Positions 52,582 to 61,649 of a stretch of DNA of 64,000 bases are shown piece by piece. Each line of letters starts with the position of its first letter. Positions within the stretch are counted from its first letter, which is position 1. Location of the stretch: contig JBBCGS010000001.1 of the NCBI GenBank assembly GCA_037200125.1, positions 620,001 to 684,000 of the forward strand, in the 5' to 3' direction. The position numbers and the translations under genes are program-made. Origin of the DNA: JADGHX01 sp037200125. GTDB lineage: Bacteria; Pseudomonadota; Gammaproteobacteria; Steroidobacterales; Steroidobacteraceae. A model generated the notes under the pieces. That model had not been told where the DNA came from. It was given only the letters and a program-made list of their open reading frames with translations, and made no database searches.

Positions 52582-53300
52582 AGCTGTCCGATTTCCAGGC
52601 GCTGACGTTCGATTGCTATGGCACGCTCATTGACTGGGAAACGGGGCTTCTCAAAGCGCTCCAGGGTCTCATCGCCTGCGCGCCGCGCCGTCGCACGCGT
52701 GAAGAAGTGCTGGGCGACTACGCGGCGAACGAGCAGGATCAGCAGCGCTTCTCGCCGACGATGAAATATTCACAGCTCCTCGCGGTCGTCTACAAGCGGC
52801 TGGGCGAGAACTGGGGCGCGCCGGCTCCGTGGGAGGAGTGCGCGACCTTCGCGGGCTCGTTGAAGACCTGGGAGCCGTTCCTCGACACTGTCGCCGCTCT
52901 CAAATATCTGAAGTCTCACTACAAGCTCTACATCCTCTCGAACGTCGACAACGAAAGTTTCTCGTATACGGCGCGCAAGCTGGGTGTGCGGTTCGACGGC
53001 ATCATGACGGCGGAAGACATCGGCTCATACAAGCCGAGTCCGCGGAACTTCGAATACATGCTCGGCCGCCTGCGCAGCCAGGGCATCGAGCGGAATCGCG
53101 TCCTGCACGTCGCACAGAGCCTCGCGCACGACCACGTGCCCGCGAACGAGCTGGGTCTTGCGTCCTGCTGGATCAATCGGCGAGATGGCCGCATCGGTGC
53201 CGTCGGCGAGGCCGCCAGCCGCGCGCGCTACGACCTCGCGTTCGGCGGCATGGAGGAGCTCGCCGAAGCGCACCGGAAGGAACTGAACGGCGCGGTGTGA
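52578..53300 (+). CDS. HAD-superfamily hydrolase, haloacid dehalogenase type II-like
   Basis: The 240-residue protein has the HAD motifs: nucleophile Asp in ALTFDCYGTLIDWE, Ser/Asn in LYILSNVDN, Lys in GSYKPSPRNFEYML, and the last motif with HDHVPANELGLASCWINR. The pattern is of the 2-haloacid dehalogenase/HAD-IA subgroup, which includes many phosphatases, so the true substrate is open. It overlaps the rlmKL stop as ATGA. Confidence 0.85.
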   Translation: MKLSDFQALTFDCYGTLIDWETGLLKALQGLIACAPRRRTREEVLGDYAANEQDQQRFSPTMKYSQLLAVVYKRLGENWGAPAPWEECATFAGSLKTWEPFLDTVAALKYLKSHYKLYILSNVDNESFSYTARKLGVRFDGIMTAEDIGSYKPSPRNFEYMLGRLRSQGIERNRVLHVAQSLAHDHVPANELGLASCWINRRDGRIGAVGEAASRARYDLAFGGMEELAEAHRKELNGAV

Positions 53301-53319
53301 GCCGATGCGTGAGTAGCGG

Positions 53320-53859
53320 CTACGGGCCGAGAAGTGCGCTCGCCGCCTTGTCGGACAAAACCGCATCCGTGCCAGCGACCGTGGTGGACGCCGGTGCCGT
53401 AGCCCGCGCTTCGGCCGCCGGCGCTTCCGTCATTTCCACGGCGCCGTTGAACTGCGCGCCTTCGATGATGGAGACGCGCGGTGCGGCGATGTCGCCGATC
53501 ACGTTCGCTGTTGGCGAGAGGGTGATGGACTCGGTGGCTTCGATATCGCCTTCGACCGTGCCTTTGATGGTGATCGCTTTCGCATGAATGTCGCCGATGA
53601 CCGAGCCGCCGATGCCGACGGTCAGGCTCGAGGAGTGGCGGATCGTGCCTGCGACACTGCCGAAGAGTATGAGGTCCTCGTCGGCCGACAGTTCGCCCTT
53701 GAAGGAGAGCGTCTTGCCGAGAACCATGACAGGCTGCGGATTGACGAAGCTCTGCGATCCAGCCGAAGCCGCGCTCGCATCGGCATCGGCCGCCGCCGGG
53801 GCGTCGCCCGCTTTGCCGTTCTGCCCGCCGCCGAATACCGACATCAGATTCTTAGCCAT
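53320..53859 (-). CDS. bactofilin
   Basis: A 179-residue protein with the bactofilin beta-helix repeat region: LGKTLSFKGELSADEDLILF, GSVAGTIRHSSSLTVGIGGS, GDIHAKAITIKGTVEGDIEA and SITLSPTANVIGDIAAPRVS, flanked by Ala-rich tails. Bactofilins polymerise without nucleotide and set cell shape, stalks or placement of cell-wall enzymes. It follows a second bactofilin gene three bases away in the same operon. Confidence 0.9.
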   Translation of the reverse strand: MAKNLMSVFGGGQNGKAGDAPAAADADASAASAGSQSFVNPQPVMVLGKTLSFKGELSADEDLILFGSVAGTIRHSSSLTVGIGGSVIGDIHAKAITIKGTVEGDIEATESITLSPTANVIGDIAAPRVSIIEGAQFNGAVEMTEAPAAEARATAPASTTVAGTDAVLSDKAASALLGP

Positions 53860-53862
53860 GAT

Positions 53863-54294
53863 TCACCGAACCGTTCCATTGCCACGCGTCGGGTCGGTCG
53901 CGGGCCCCGCCGGACGCCCATCGGATTGACGATGCGAGCGCGCGGGCTTGCCCGTCGCTTCCATCGTCACGTTGCCATTCACGCTCGCCCCGTCGACGAT
54001 GCTCACACTCGGCGCGCGCACGTCGCCCTTGAGGTTGCCGGTCTCCATGATGGCGACGGACGTGGAGGCGTTGAGATCGCCCTCGACGCTACCCTCCACC
54101 GCGATCACCTGCCCCTGGATGTCCGCTTTCACGCGTCCGTCCCGGCAGATCGTCAGGCGCTGCGAATGGGTGATCGATCCTTCGATCTGGCCGTGGACCA
54201 TGAGGTCCTCTTCGGCGCGCAATTCACCCTTGAAACGCAAGGTCGGGCCGAGGATCGACACCTGGTCCGAGGGAGGATCGTTCGGGCTCGCCAT
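53863..54294 (-). CDS. bactofilin, second copy
   Basis: A 143-residue bactofilin with ILGPTLRFKGELRAEEDLMV, HGQIEGSITHSQRLTICRDG, VIAVEGSVEGDLNASTSVAI and NLKGDVRAPSVSIVDGASVN, and a basic tail. It is the first gene of the pair. The two share the GELRAEEDLMVHG/GELSADEDLILFG segment, so they arose by duplication and may co-polymerise. The 278 bases upstream, to the divergent FAH gene end, show no gene. Confidence 0.9.
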   Translation of the reverse strand: MASPNDPPSDQVSILGPTLRFKGELRAEEDLMVHGQIEGSITHSQRLTICRDGRVKADIQGQVIAVEGSVEGDLNASTSVAIMETGNLKGDVRAPSVSIVDGASVNGNVTMEATGKPARSHRQSDGRPAGPATDPTRGNGTVR

Positions 54295-54572
54295 CGAAAT
54301 TCTCCATGCGGGAGCATCCGCAGAGCGTTATGTATCTCGGGTGGATTGTCCGGGCTTTGCGGGTGTCGCCAGCGGGATACGGTTCACGGCCTGCCGCGAT
54401 CGAAGTGCGATGCCAATCTCAGTATGGATGCGTGAGCGTCGCCTTACGCGGCCACGGCCGACGCGCGGTTTTCTTGAGGTGGGAATTGTGCCTACCTTCC
54501 GCGCGTGTCCGGGAAGGGGCAGCCGCCAACGCCGGGCGTGGCACGAAGCCGGCGCAGCCGTGCGCTATTTCG

Positions 54573-55256
54573 CTAGACGATGCGGACGCTGAGCGGATCC
54601 AGCCCCTCGATCGAGGCCTCTACTGAATCCCCGCGCACCAGCGGCCCGACGCCGGCGGGGGTGCCCGTGTAGATGAGGTCGCCTGCGGCGATCTCGAACA
54701 GCGTCGACAACTCGGCGATGATCTCGGGCACCTTCCACGTCATCTCGGCGATGTTGGCGTCCTGCCGGATCTTGCCGTTTACGCTGAGCCAGATGCGCGC
54801 GTTCTCGAGAATGCCGCCCGCGCTCACCGGGCGAATGGCCCCAATCGGCGCGGATCGATCGAAACCCTTGCTGGTGTCCCATGGCCGGCCGTGGTCGCGG
54901 GCGTCCGTTTGCAGGTCGCGACGCGTGAGATCGATGCCAACCGCGTACCCGTAAACGAGCGAGTTCGCCGTTGCGGCGGGCACATTCGTGCCGCCGCCCC
55001 CGAGCGCCACGACGAGCTCCGCCTCGTGATGAAAGTTGGCGGTACGCGGCGCGTAAGGCACGACGCTGCCATTCGGGACCACCGCGTCCGCTGGCTTCGT
55101 GAAGAAGAACGGCGGCTCGCGATCGTCATTGCCCATCTCACGCGCATGCGCGGCGTAGTTGCGGCCGACGCAGAAAATCCGGCGCACTGGGAAGCGGCCC
55201 TGTGTTCCCCTGACTTCGACGGAAGGTTGAGGGGCGGGATTGATGACGTACGACAT
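54573..55256 (-). CDS. fumarylacetoacetate hydrolase-family protein
   Basis: The 227-residue enzyme carries the FAH fold signature: IFCVGRNYAAHAREMGN, HHEAELVVALG with metal-binding Glu residues, Asp in GYAVGIDLTRRDLQ and GDLIYTGTPAGVGPL. The subgroup includes fumarylpyruvate hydrolase and oxaloacetate decarboxylase or acylpyruvase. FFTKPADAV and TRRDLQ fit the fumarylpyruvate/acylpyruvase type. Its gene neighbours give no pathway clue. Confidence 0.85.
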   Translation of the reverse strand: MSYVINPAPQPSVEVRGTQGRFPVRRIFCVGRNYAAHAREMGNDDREPPFFFTKPADAVVPNGSVVPYAPRTANFHHEAELVVALGGGGTNVPAATANSLVYGYAVGIDLTRRDLQTDARDHGRPWDTSKGFDRSAPIGAIRPVSAGGILENARIWLSVNGKIRQDANIAEMTWKVPEIIAELSTLFEIAAGDLIYTGTPAGVGPLVRGDSVEASIEGLDPLSVRIV

Positions 55257-55461
55257 GAGGATCCTCCGCGAAGAGCGCGCCGCGAATTGCGCGGCGATTG
55301 TGACTTCATTCGCAGACGATCTTCAATGGCTCGTGTTCGGCGTGTTCAAGGCGGGCGCGGTCGAGGGCCTGTCACTGGCGCCGCCGGGGGCGACTGCTGA
55401 ACAATTGGCAGCGATAGGCGCTTTTTTTGCAGCAACCTGCGCGGGCTACGCCTCGCGCCAG

Positions 55462-56754
55462 CTAGAGCATGTCCCGCAGCCGGTAGTACATCATCGCCAG
55501 CACGAGCGCGGGCCTGCGCATAGCCATGCCGCCCGGGAAGTCTCGATGCGGAATACGCGTGAACACGTCGAACCGCTCCGCCGTTCCGCTGATCGCTTCG
55601 GCAACGAGCTTGCCCGCCATCCCTGTGAGCACGAGCCCGTGCCCGGAGAATCCCTGCAAGAAAAAAACGTTTGGCGCGAGCCGGCCGAAGTGCGGCGCGC
55701 GATTCAGCGTGATATCCACTTCGCCGCCCCATGCGAATTCCAGCTTCACGTCCGCGAGCTGCGGAAACACCTCGAGCATGCGCTGGCGTGTCGCTTCCGG
55801 AGCGTCGAACTGCGAAAGCCCTGAATAGTTTGCGCGCCCGCCGAACAACAACCGGTGATCGGCCGAGCGTCGGAAGTAATCGACCACCCAGTTCGAATCG
55901 ACGACGCCCGCATTGTTCTTGATGAGCTCCGTCGCGCGCGCCTGCCCCAGCGGCTCCGTCGCGACGATGTAAGTCGACACCGCCATGATCTTTGCGAACA
56001 GATCAGGCGCCAGCGATCCAAGATAGACGTTGCCGCACAGAACGGCGTACCGCGCGCGCACCTCGCCATTCGCGGTGCGAATCGACGCGTGATCGCCCGA
56101 CGCGCCATTCGCGCTCGATCGTGTCCACGAGACCGCGCGCGATTGCTCGAAGATGCGCGCCCCGAGTCGCTCCGCCGCTGCGGCAAGCCCCAGCGTGTAG
56201 TTGAGCGGATGCAGATGTCCGCAATTCGGGTCGTACAGGGCCGAAACATACCGCGTGCTTGGAATGATCGACCGCACTTCCTCGAGCGGCATGTATCGCG
56301 CGCTCGGATAGTCGAGCGTCGAGTGAAGCAGCTCGATCTCCTCGCGAATCTCCGCGTCGTGACGCGCCTTCATCGCCACCTGCAGGTGCCCATCGACCCA
56401 ATCGCAGTCAATGCCATGCTTCGCGATGAGCTCGCGCATCAGCCCGAGGCCTTCGACGGTGAAGTCCCATACTCGACGCGCATCGCGTTCGCCGACGAGC
56501 CGAGCGAGTTTCGCGTGCCCGGCCGCCACACCAAGCAGCGCCTGCGCGCCGCTTCGACCCGACGCACCCCACCCGATGCGATGCCCCTCGAGCAGCACCA
56601 CTCGATACCCGCGTTCGGCCAGGTGAAGCGCCGTCGAGCACCCGGCAATGCCGCCCCCGACAACGCACACGTCGCACTCCACCGCCCCCTGCAACGTGGG
56701 CCGGGCAGGCGAGGCATGGGCCGTGGCCGAGTAATAAGAGGGAGTGGCGTTCAT
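55462..56754 (-). CDS. puuB: gamma-glutamylputrescine oxidase (FAD-dependent)
   Basis: The 430-residue FAD enzyme has the dinucleotide fold CDVCVVGGGIAGCSTALHLA, the GWGASGRSGAQALLG flavin contact of the DAO/PuuB family, GGRANYSGLS and GFSGHGLVLTGMAGKLVAEA. PuuB oxidises gamma-glutamyl-putrescine to the aldehyde that PuuC then oxidises. It is divergent from puuD/puuA across 265 bases and therefore likely co-regulated. The ATG at 56754 gives the usual N-terminus. Confidence 0.85.
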   Translation of the reverse strand: MNATPSYYSATAHASPARPTLQGAVECDVCVVGGGIAGCSTALHLAERGYRVVLLEGHRIGWGASGRSGAQALLGVAAGHAKLARLVGERDARRVWDFTVEGLGLMRELIAKHGIDCDWVDGHLQVAMKARHDAEIREEIELLHSTLDYPSARYMPLEEVRSIIPSTRYVSALYDPNCGHLHPLNYTLGLAAAAERLGARIFEQSRAVSWTRSSANGASGDHASIRTANGEVRARYAVLCGNVYLGSLAPDLFAKIMAVSTYIVATEPLGQARATELIKNNAGVVDSNWVVDYFRRSADHRLLFGGRANYSGLSQFDAPEATRQRMLEVFPQLADVKLEFAWGGEVDITLNRAPHFGRLAPNVFFLQGFSGHGLVLTGMAGKLVAEAISGTAERFDVFTRIPHRDFPGGMAMRRPALVLAMMYYRLRDML

Positions 56755-57019
56755 CGAGAGGTGTTTTAGGATCTTTCTACGGCAGCCGGCCGTCCGGCCG
56801 CGCAGGATACGGGCCCGCGATAGGCCGCCGCAAACCGGTGCAGGTACCTCACATAACTCGCAAGAAGTCCACGACAGGCCGGCTTATAGCCCGCGAGACG
56901 CGTTCTTTGTGCCAGCCGACGGCAGCTTTCGGGCTTGCAGCTGTGGTGTAATACCCACCCATTTCGAAGAAACTGAACCGGCGTCTGTTGAATATAATAG
57001 ACGCGTCACGTTCATCATC

Positions 57020-57776
57020 ATGTCGCGCAAACGCCCCGTTATCGGATTGCCAGCCGATCGGTCGAATGATCGGCGACCACGCGTTCCATGCTGTCGGCGA
57101 GAAGTATCTCCGCGCTGTCGTGGAGGCGGCCGATTGCATGCCGTTGCTCATCCCCGCGCTTCGCGACCTGGTGTCCGTTGACGAGGTGCTGGAGGTCGTG
57201 GATGGTCTGCTCTTCACCGGCAGCCCGTCGAACGTCGATCCGGTGCGCTATGCCGGCCCCCCGAGCCGCGCCGGAACGCTGCACGACGCGGACCGGGACG
57301 CCACCACGCTTCCGCTGATCCCCGCTGCATCGAGCGCGGCGTGCCGGTGTTGGGTATATGCCGAGGCTTCCAGGAGATGAACGTCGCCTACGGCGGCACG
57401 CTCCACCAGAACCTGCATGAAGTGCCCGGCTTCCTGGATCATCGCGACGACGAGTCGCAGCCGCTCGATGTTCAGTACGGCCCCGCGCACGACGTCGTGC
57501 TGGAGGAGGGCGGCTTGCTGCGCGCGATCGCCGGCGCCGATCGCATCCGCGTGAACTCGCTCCATCACCAGGGCGTCGAGCGTCTTTCGGACCGGCTCGT
57601 CGTCGAGGCGCGCGCGCCCGATGGAGTCGTCGAAGCCTTCCGCGTGCGGGGCGAAGCGTTTCGCCGCCGCCGTGCAGTGGCACCCGGAATGGAAAGCAAT
57701 GAGCAACGATTTTTCCAAAGCGCTGTTCGCCGCCTACGGCGCGTCGGCACGCGAGCGCGCACAGGAACACCGCTAA
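57020..57776 (+). pseudogene. puuD: gamma-glutamyl-GABA hydrolase PuuD, frame-broken
   Basis: Assembled over three frames this is a class I glutamine-amidotransferase-like hydrolase: MSRKRPVIGLPADR, RMIGDHAFHAVGEKYLRAVV, LLFTGSPSNVDPVRY, nucleophile Cys in VPVLGICRGFQEMNVAYGGT, RVNSLHHQGVERL and catalytic His in QWHPEWKAMSN. Breaks lie near 57070, 57325 and 57650 (GGGG). Catalytic Cys and His remain, so an intact gene with base-call errors is likely. It releases GABA from gamma-glutamyl-GABA, the last Puu step. puuA follows 17 bases on. Confidence 0.8.
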
Positions 57777-57793
57777 GTCGAAAGGTTTTTTAT

Positions 57794-59135
57794 ATGGCGA
57801 ACGAGATCCAGCAATTTTTCCGGGATCACCGGCATTTCCGAAGTGGAAGCCATCATTCCCGACATGGCCGGCATCGCGCGCGGCAAGATCATGCCCGCCG
57901 AGAAATTCGCGGAAGACGAAGGCATGCGGCTGCCGGAGAGCATCTTCCTGCAGACGGTGACCGGCGACTACCCGCCTGAGACCGGCGAAGCCATGAGCCC
58001 CTGCGGAGATCGACATCGTCCTCAAGGCCGATCCGAAAACGGTGCGTCGCGTGCCGTGGGCGGCCGAGCCGACCGCGCAGGTCATCCACGACTGTTTCTA
58101 TTCGGATGGCCGCCGCGTCACGATGGCGCCGCGCCACGTGCTGCGTAACGTGCTGGAGCTGTACGCCCAGCGCGGCTGGGAGCCGGTGGTCGCCCCCGAG
58201 CTCGAGTTCTATCTCGTCGAGCCCAACATCGATGCCGACTATCCGCTCAAACCCCCCGTCGGCCGCAGCGGCCGCGCGGAGCCGGCCGGCAGTCCTACAG
58301 CATCGCGGCGGTGAACGAGTTCGACCCGCTGTTCGACGACATCTACCAGTTCTGCGAAGACCAGGACATCGAGATCGATACGCTGATCCACGAGGACGGC
58401 CCGGCCCAGATGGAGATCAACCTGATCCACGGCCACCCGCTCGATCTCGCGGACCAGGCGTTCCTGTTCAAGCGCACCGCCCGCGAAGCGGCGCTCCGCC
58501 ACAAGATGTATGCGACGTTCATGGCCAAGCCGCACGCGAAAGAGCCGGGCAGCGCCATGCACATCCACCAGAGCGTGGTGGACACCAAGACCCGCAAGAA
58601 CATTTTCTCGAGCCCCGACGGCACCCCCTCGCAGCTCTTTTTCTCGCATATCGCCGGCCTGCAGAAGTACCTGCCGTCGGCCATGGCGCTCTTCAGCGCG
58701 AACGTGAACTCCTACCGCCGCCTCACCCGCTACTTGTCGGCCCCCATCAACGTGCACTGGGGCTACGACAACCGCACTGCGGGCCTGCGCGTGCCGATGT
58801 CCAACGCCGAAGCGCGCCGCGTGGAAAACCGCGTGGGCGGGGCGGATGCCAACCCCTACATCGCCATTGCCGCTTCGCTGGCGTGCGGTTACCTCGGCAT
58901 GGTCGAGGGGCTGCAGCCCAGCGACCCCATCAGCGGGAGCGCCCATGATCTGCCGTTTGGCCTGCCCCGGTCCCTCGATGAGGCCCTGCGGCTGCTGCGC
59001 CAGTCAGATTCGCTGGTCAATGTGCTGGGCGAGGCGTTCGTCACCGCCTTCACCATCGTCAAGGAGGCGGAATACGAGGTGTTCCTGCAGGTCATCAGCT
59101 CGTGGGAGCGCGAGCACCTGCTGCTGAACGTCTAG
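57794..59135 (+). pseudogene. puuA: gamma-glutamylputrescine synthetase PuuA, frame-broken
   Basis: A glutamine synthetase-like ligase in changing frames: MANEIQQFF, VEAIIPDMAGIARGKIMPAE, EIDIVLKADPKTVRRVPWAA, PELEFYLVEPNID, then one clean frame from about 58300 with INLIHGHPLDLADQAFLFKR, GSAMHIHQSVVDTKTRKNIF, NRTAGLRVPMSNAEARRVEN and DANPYIAIAASLACGYL. The metal and ATP residues (ELEF, MHIHQS) are kept. Breaks lie near 57825, 58000 and 58285. PuuA joins glutamate to putrescine with ATP, the first Puu step. It is upstream of the transport genes. Confidence 0.82.
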
Positions 59136-59290
59136 GGGAAGTCTGAAGAACTTCTCTGAAATCGCTCGTAGCTGAGCGCGGCGCGGCCGAAAGAATTTTT
59201 CAGCGCTCACCGCAGGTCTTCTTCTGCGTGAGTGGCTGTTATATAAAGTGATGCAGGTCGGGGATGTACGCAATTCAGGGGAGCTCGTGT
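59136..59290 (+). promoter_or_regulatory. leader of the polyamine transport operon
   Basis: This 155-base gap between puuA and potF ends with GGGGAGC 10 bases before the ATG. A TATATAAAG stretch (about 59239-59248) is a good -10-like element about 45 bases before the start; the matching -35 is not clear. It may carry a promoter separate from puuDA. Confidence 0.4.
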
Positions 59291-60442
59291 ATGACTATCG
59301 CTGCCAGGTCGATGGTGCGTTCGCTATTGGTGAGTCTCGTGGTTGCCGCTGCACTCACTGCGTGCGGCAAGAAGGAAGAAGCACCACCACCGGGCGCCGC
59401 GGCCCAGCCGGCGGGTGAAGAGAAGGTCCTGAACCTCTCCATCTGGAACGACTACCTCGCCGACGACACGATCGCCAATTTCGAGAAGGAAACCGGCATC
59501 AAAGTTTCCGTGACCAACTACGGCAGCAACGAAGAGCTCGAAGCCAAGCTCGCCCCGGGCAATTCGGGCTATGACGTGGTGGTCCCCTCCGCCTCGTCCT
59601 ACGAGCGGCAGATCAAGTCCGGCTACTACCAGAAGCTCGACAAGGCTCAGCTCCCGAACCTGAAGAACATGGATCCGGACATCGAAGCGCGCCTTGCGAT
59701 GCACGATCCGAACAACGACTACGCCGTGCTCCACATGTGGGGCACCACCGGCATCGGCTACAACACCAAGAAGCTCACGGGGGCGATGAAGAACGCGCCG
59801 GTCGACAGCTGGAAGCTGGTGTTCGACCCGAACGTGGTCAAGAACTTCAAGAAGTGCGGTATTGCCGTGCTCGACTCCGCGACCGAGATGTACAGCATGA
59901 CACTCACGGCTCTCGGCAAGGATCCGAACAGCCAGAAGCCGGAAGACCTCGAGGCGGCCACCAAGGCGCTGATGACCCTGCGCCCGAACATCCGCTACGC
60001 CGATACGCAACGCATGATCGGCGATCTCGCGAACGGCGAGATCTGCCTCGCGGTTGGCTACAACGGCGACATCCTGCAGGCTCGCGATCGCGCGGAAGAG
60101 AACAAGACGGGCGCGGAGATCCAGTACGTCATTCCGAAGGAAGGCACGATCATCTGGTTCGACAGCTACCTCGTTCCGAAGGACGCGCCGCATCCCAAGA
60201 ACGCGCTCCTGTTCATCAACTACATGCTGCGTCCTGAAGTGATTGCCGCCGTCACCAACAAGGTGAAGTACCCGAACGGCAACAAGGAAGCGACGGCGCT
60301 CGTGGACAAGGCGGTGCTGGACGATCCGAGCGTCTACCCACCGCAGGAAGTGAAGGCGAAGCTGGTGCCCGACCTCGCGGACACCGAAGAAGGCACGCGC
60401 ATAATGACGCGTGGCTGGCAGCAGTTCACGACCGGTCATTGA
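59291..60442 (+). CDS. potF: polyamine ABC transporter substrate-binding lipoprotein
   Basis: The 383-residue protein has a lipoprotein signal (lipobox LTAC about residue 25) and a PotF/PotD-type solute-binding fold: LNLSIWNDYLADDTIANFEK, VTNYGSNEELEAKL, YDVVVPSASSYERQIKSGYY, VLHMWGTTGIGYNTKK, ICLAVGYNGDILQARDRAEE and IIWFDSYLVPKDAPHPKNAL. The Trp and Asp residues near IWNDY and the WFDSY motif line the polyamine site. It should catch putrescine or spermidine in the periplasm. First gene of potFGHI. Confidence 0.92.
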   Translation: MTIAARSMVRSLLVSLVVAAALTACGKKEEAPPPGAAAQPAGEEKVLNLSIWNDYLADDTIANFEKETGIKVSVTNYGSNEELEAKLAPGNSGYDVVVPSASSYERQIKSGYYQKLDKAQLPNLKNMDPDIEARLAMHDPNNDYAVLHMWGTTGIGYNTKKLTGAMKNAPVDSWKLVFDPNVVKNFKKCGIAVLDSATEMYSMTLTALGKDPNSQKPEDLEAATKALMTLRPNIRYADTQRMIGDLANGEICLAVGYNGDILQARDRAEENKTGAEIQYVIPKEGTIIWFDSYLVPKDAPHPKNALLFINYMLRPEVIAAVTNKVKYPNGNKEATALVDKAVLDDPSVYPPQEVKAKLVPDLADTEEGTRIMTRGWQQFTTGH

Positions 60443-60454
60443 TCGGTCTTGCCG

Positions 60455-61636
60455 GTGGCCGCGCGGCCTGAGGTACGCAGGGAGCCGTGGAAGGATCCAC
60501 AGGCCCAGGCTTACATTCGAATCGAGAACGTCACGAAGAAGTTCGGCGAGTTCGTCGCGGTCACCGACGTCTCGCTGAGCATCTACCGGGGCGAGATCTT
60601 CTGCCTGCTCGGCGGCTCGGGCTGCGGCAAGACCACGCTCCTGCGCATGCTCGCCGGCTTCGAAGCGCCGACGAGCGGCCGCATCTTCATCGACGGGCAG
60701 GACATGGCGGGCGTGCCGCCGTACAAGCGCCCCGTCAACATGATGTTCCAGTCCTACGCGCTGTTCCCGCACATGACGGTGGAGCAGAACGTCGCCTTCG
60801 GCCTGAAGCAGGACGGTGTGCCGAAGGCGGAAATCACCGAGCGCGTGCAGTCCATGCTGAGCATGGTGAAGCTCGAGCAGTTCATCAAACGCAAGCCGCA
60901 TCAGCTTTCGGGCGGCCAGCGCCAGCGCGTGGCGCTGGCGCGCTCGCTCATCAAGCGCCCGAAGCTGTTGCTGCTCGATGAGCCGCTCGGCGCGTTGGAC
61001 AAGAAACTCCGCGAGCACACGCAGTTCGAGCTCGTGAACATTCAGGAAAAGCTCGGCGTCACCTTCGTGGTCGTCACGCACGACCAGGAGGAGGCGATGA
61101 CGCTCGCGTCGCGCATCGGCGTGATGAATCACGGCCGCATCGTGCAGGTGGGCACGCCGCACGAAATCTACGAATTTCCGAGCACGCGCTTCGTGTCGGA
61201 GTTCATCGGCAACGTGAACATGTTCGAAGGCCGCATCCTGGCGGACGAGCCCGATCACGTGACGATTGCTTCGGGCGAGTTGGGCGCGCCGATCTACATC
61301 GGTCACGGCGTCAGTACAGCGCCGGACGCGACCGTGTGGGCAGCCGTGCGCCCGGAAAAGGTCATGATCACGCGCGACGAGCCGGTTGCGCCGCTCGGTG
61401 TGCCGCACGCGATGCTTTCGCAGTCGGGGGGGGCGCAGTTCAACACGGCGCAGGGCGTGATCAAGGAGATCGCCTACATGGGCGACACCTCCATCTACAT
61501 CGTGCAGCTCGACTCGGGGAAGCAGATACGGGTCACGCAGCCGAACACCCATCGCCATGCGGATTCGCCGCTGACCTGGGAAGAGCGTGTGTGGATCAGC
61601 TGGCACGAGTCCAGCGCGGTAGTGGTTACGGAGTAG
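60455..61636 (+). CDS. potG: polyamine ABC transporter ATP-binding protein
   Basis: The 393-residue ATPase has Walker A GGSGCGKTTL, signature LSGGQRQRVALARSL, Walker B LLLLDEPLGALD and the switch VVVTHDQEEAM, with a C-terminal TOBE-type regulatory domain (AAVRPEKVMI, GVIKEIAYMGDTSIYIVQLD). This is the PotA/PotG layout. The start could be GTG 60455 or TTG 60449; neither has a strong ribosome site. The previous gene ends 12 bases upstream. Confidence 0.92.
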   Translation: MAARPEVRREPWKDPQAQAYIRIENVTKKFGEFVAVTDVSLSIYRGEIFCLLGGSGCGKTTLLRMLAGFEAPTSGRIFIDGQDMAGVPPYKRPVNMMFQSYALFPHMTVEQNVAFGLKQDGVPKAEITERVQSMLSMVKLEQFIKRKPHQLSGGQRQRVALARSLIKRPKLLLLDEPLGALDKKLREHTQFELVNIQEKLGVTFVVVTHDQEEAMTLASRIGVMNHGRIVQVGTPHEIYEFPSTRFVSEFIGNVNMFEGRILADEPDHVTIASGELGAPIYIGHGVSTAPDATVWAAVRPEKVMITRDEPVAPLGVPHAMLSQSGGAQFNTAQGVIKEIAYMGDTSIYIVQLDSGKQIRVTQPNTHRHADSPLTWEERVWISWHESSAVVVTE

Positions 61637-61649
61637 GCCGCCGCACCAC

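Noticed and set aside
55240..55824. A plus-strand frame opposite the 3' end of puuB
   Set aside because: Only the first 70 codons lie in free DNA; the rest mirrors puuB and has no recognisable domain.
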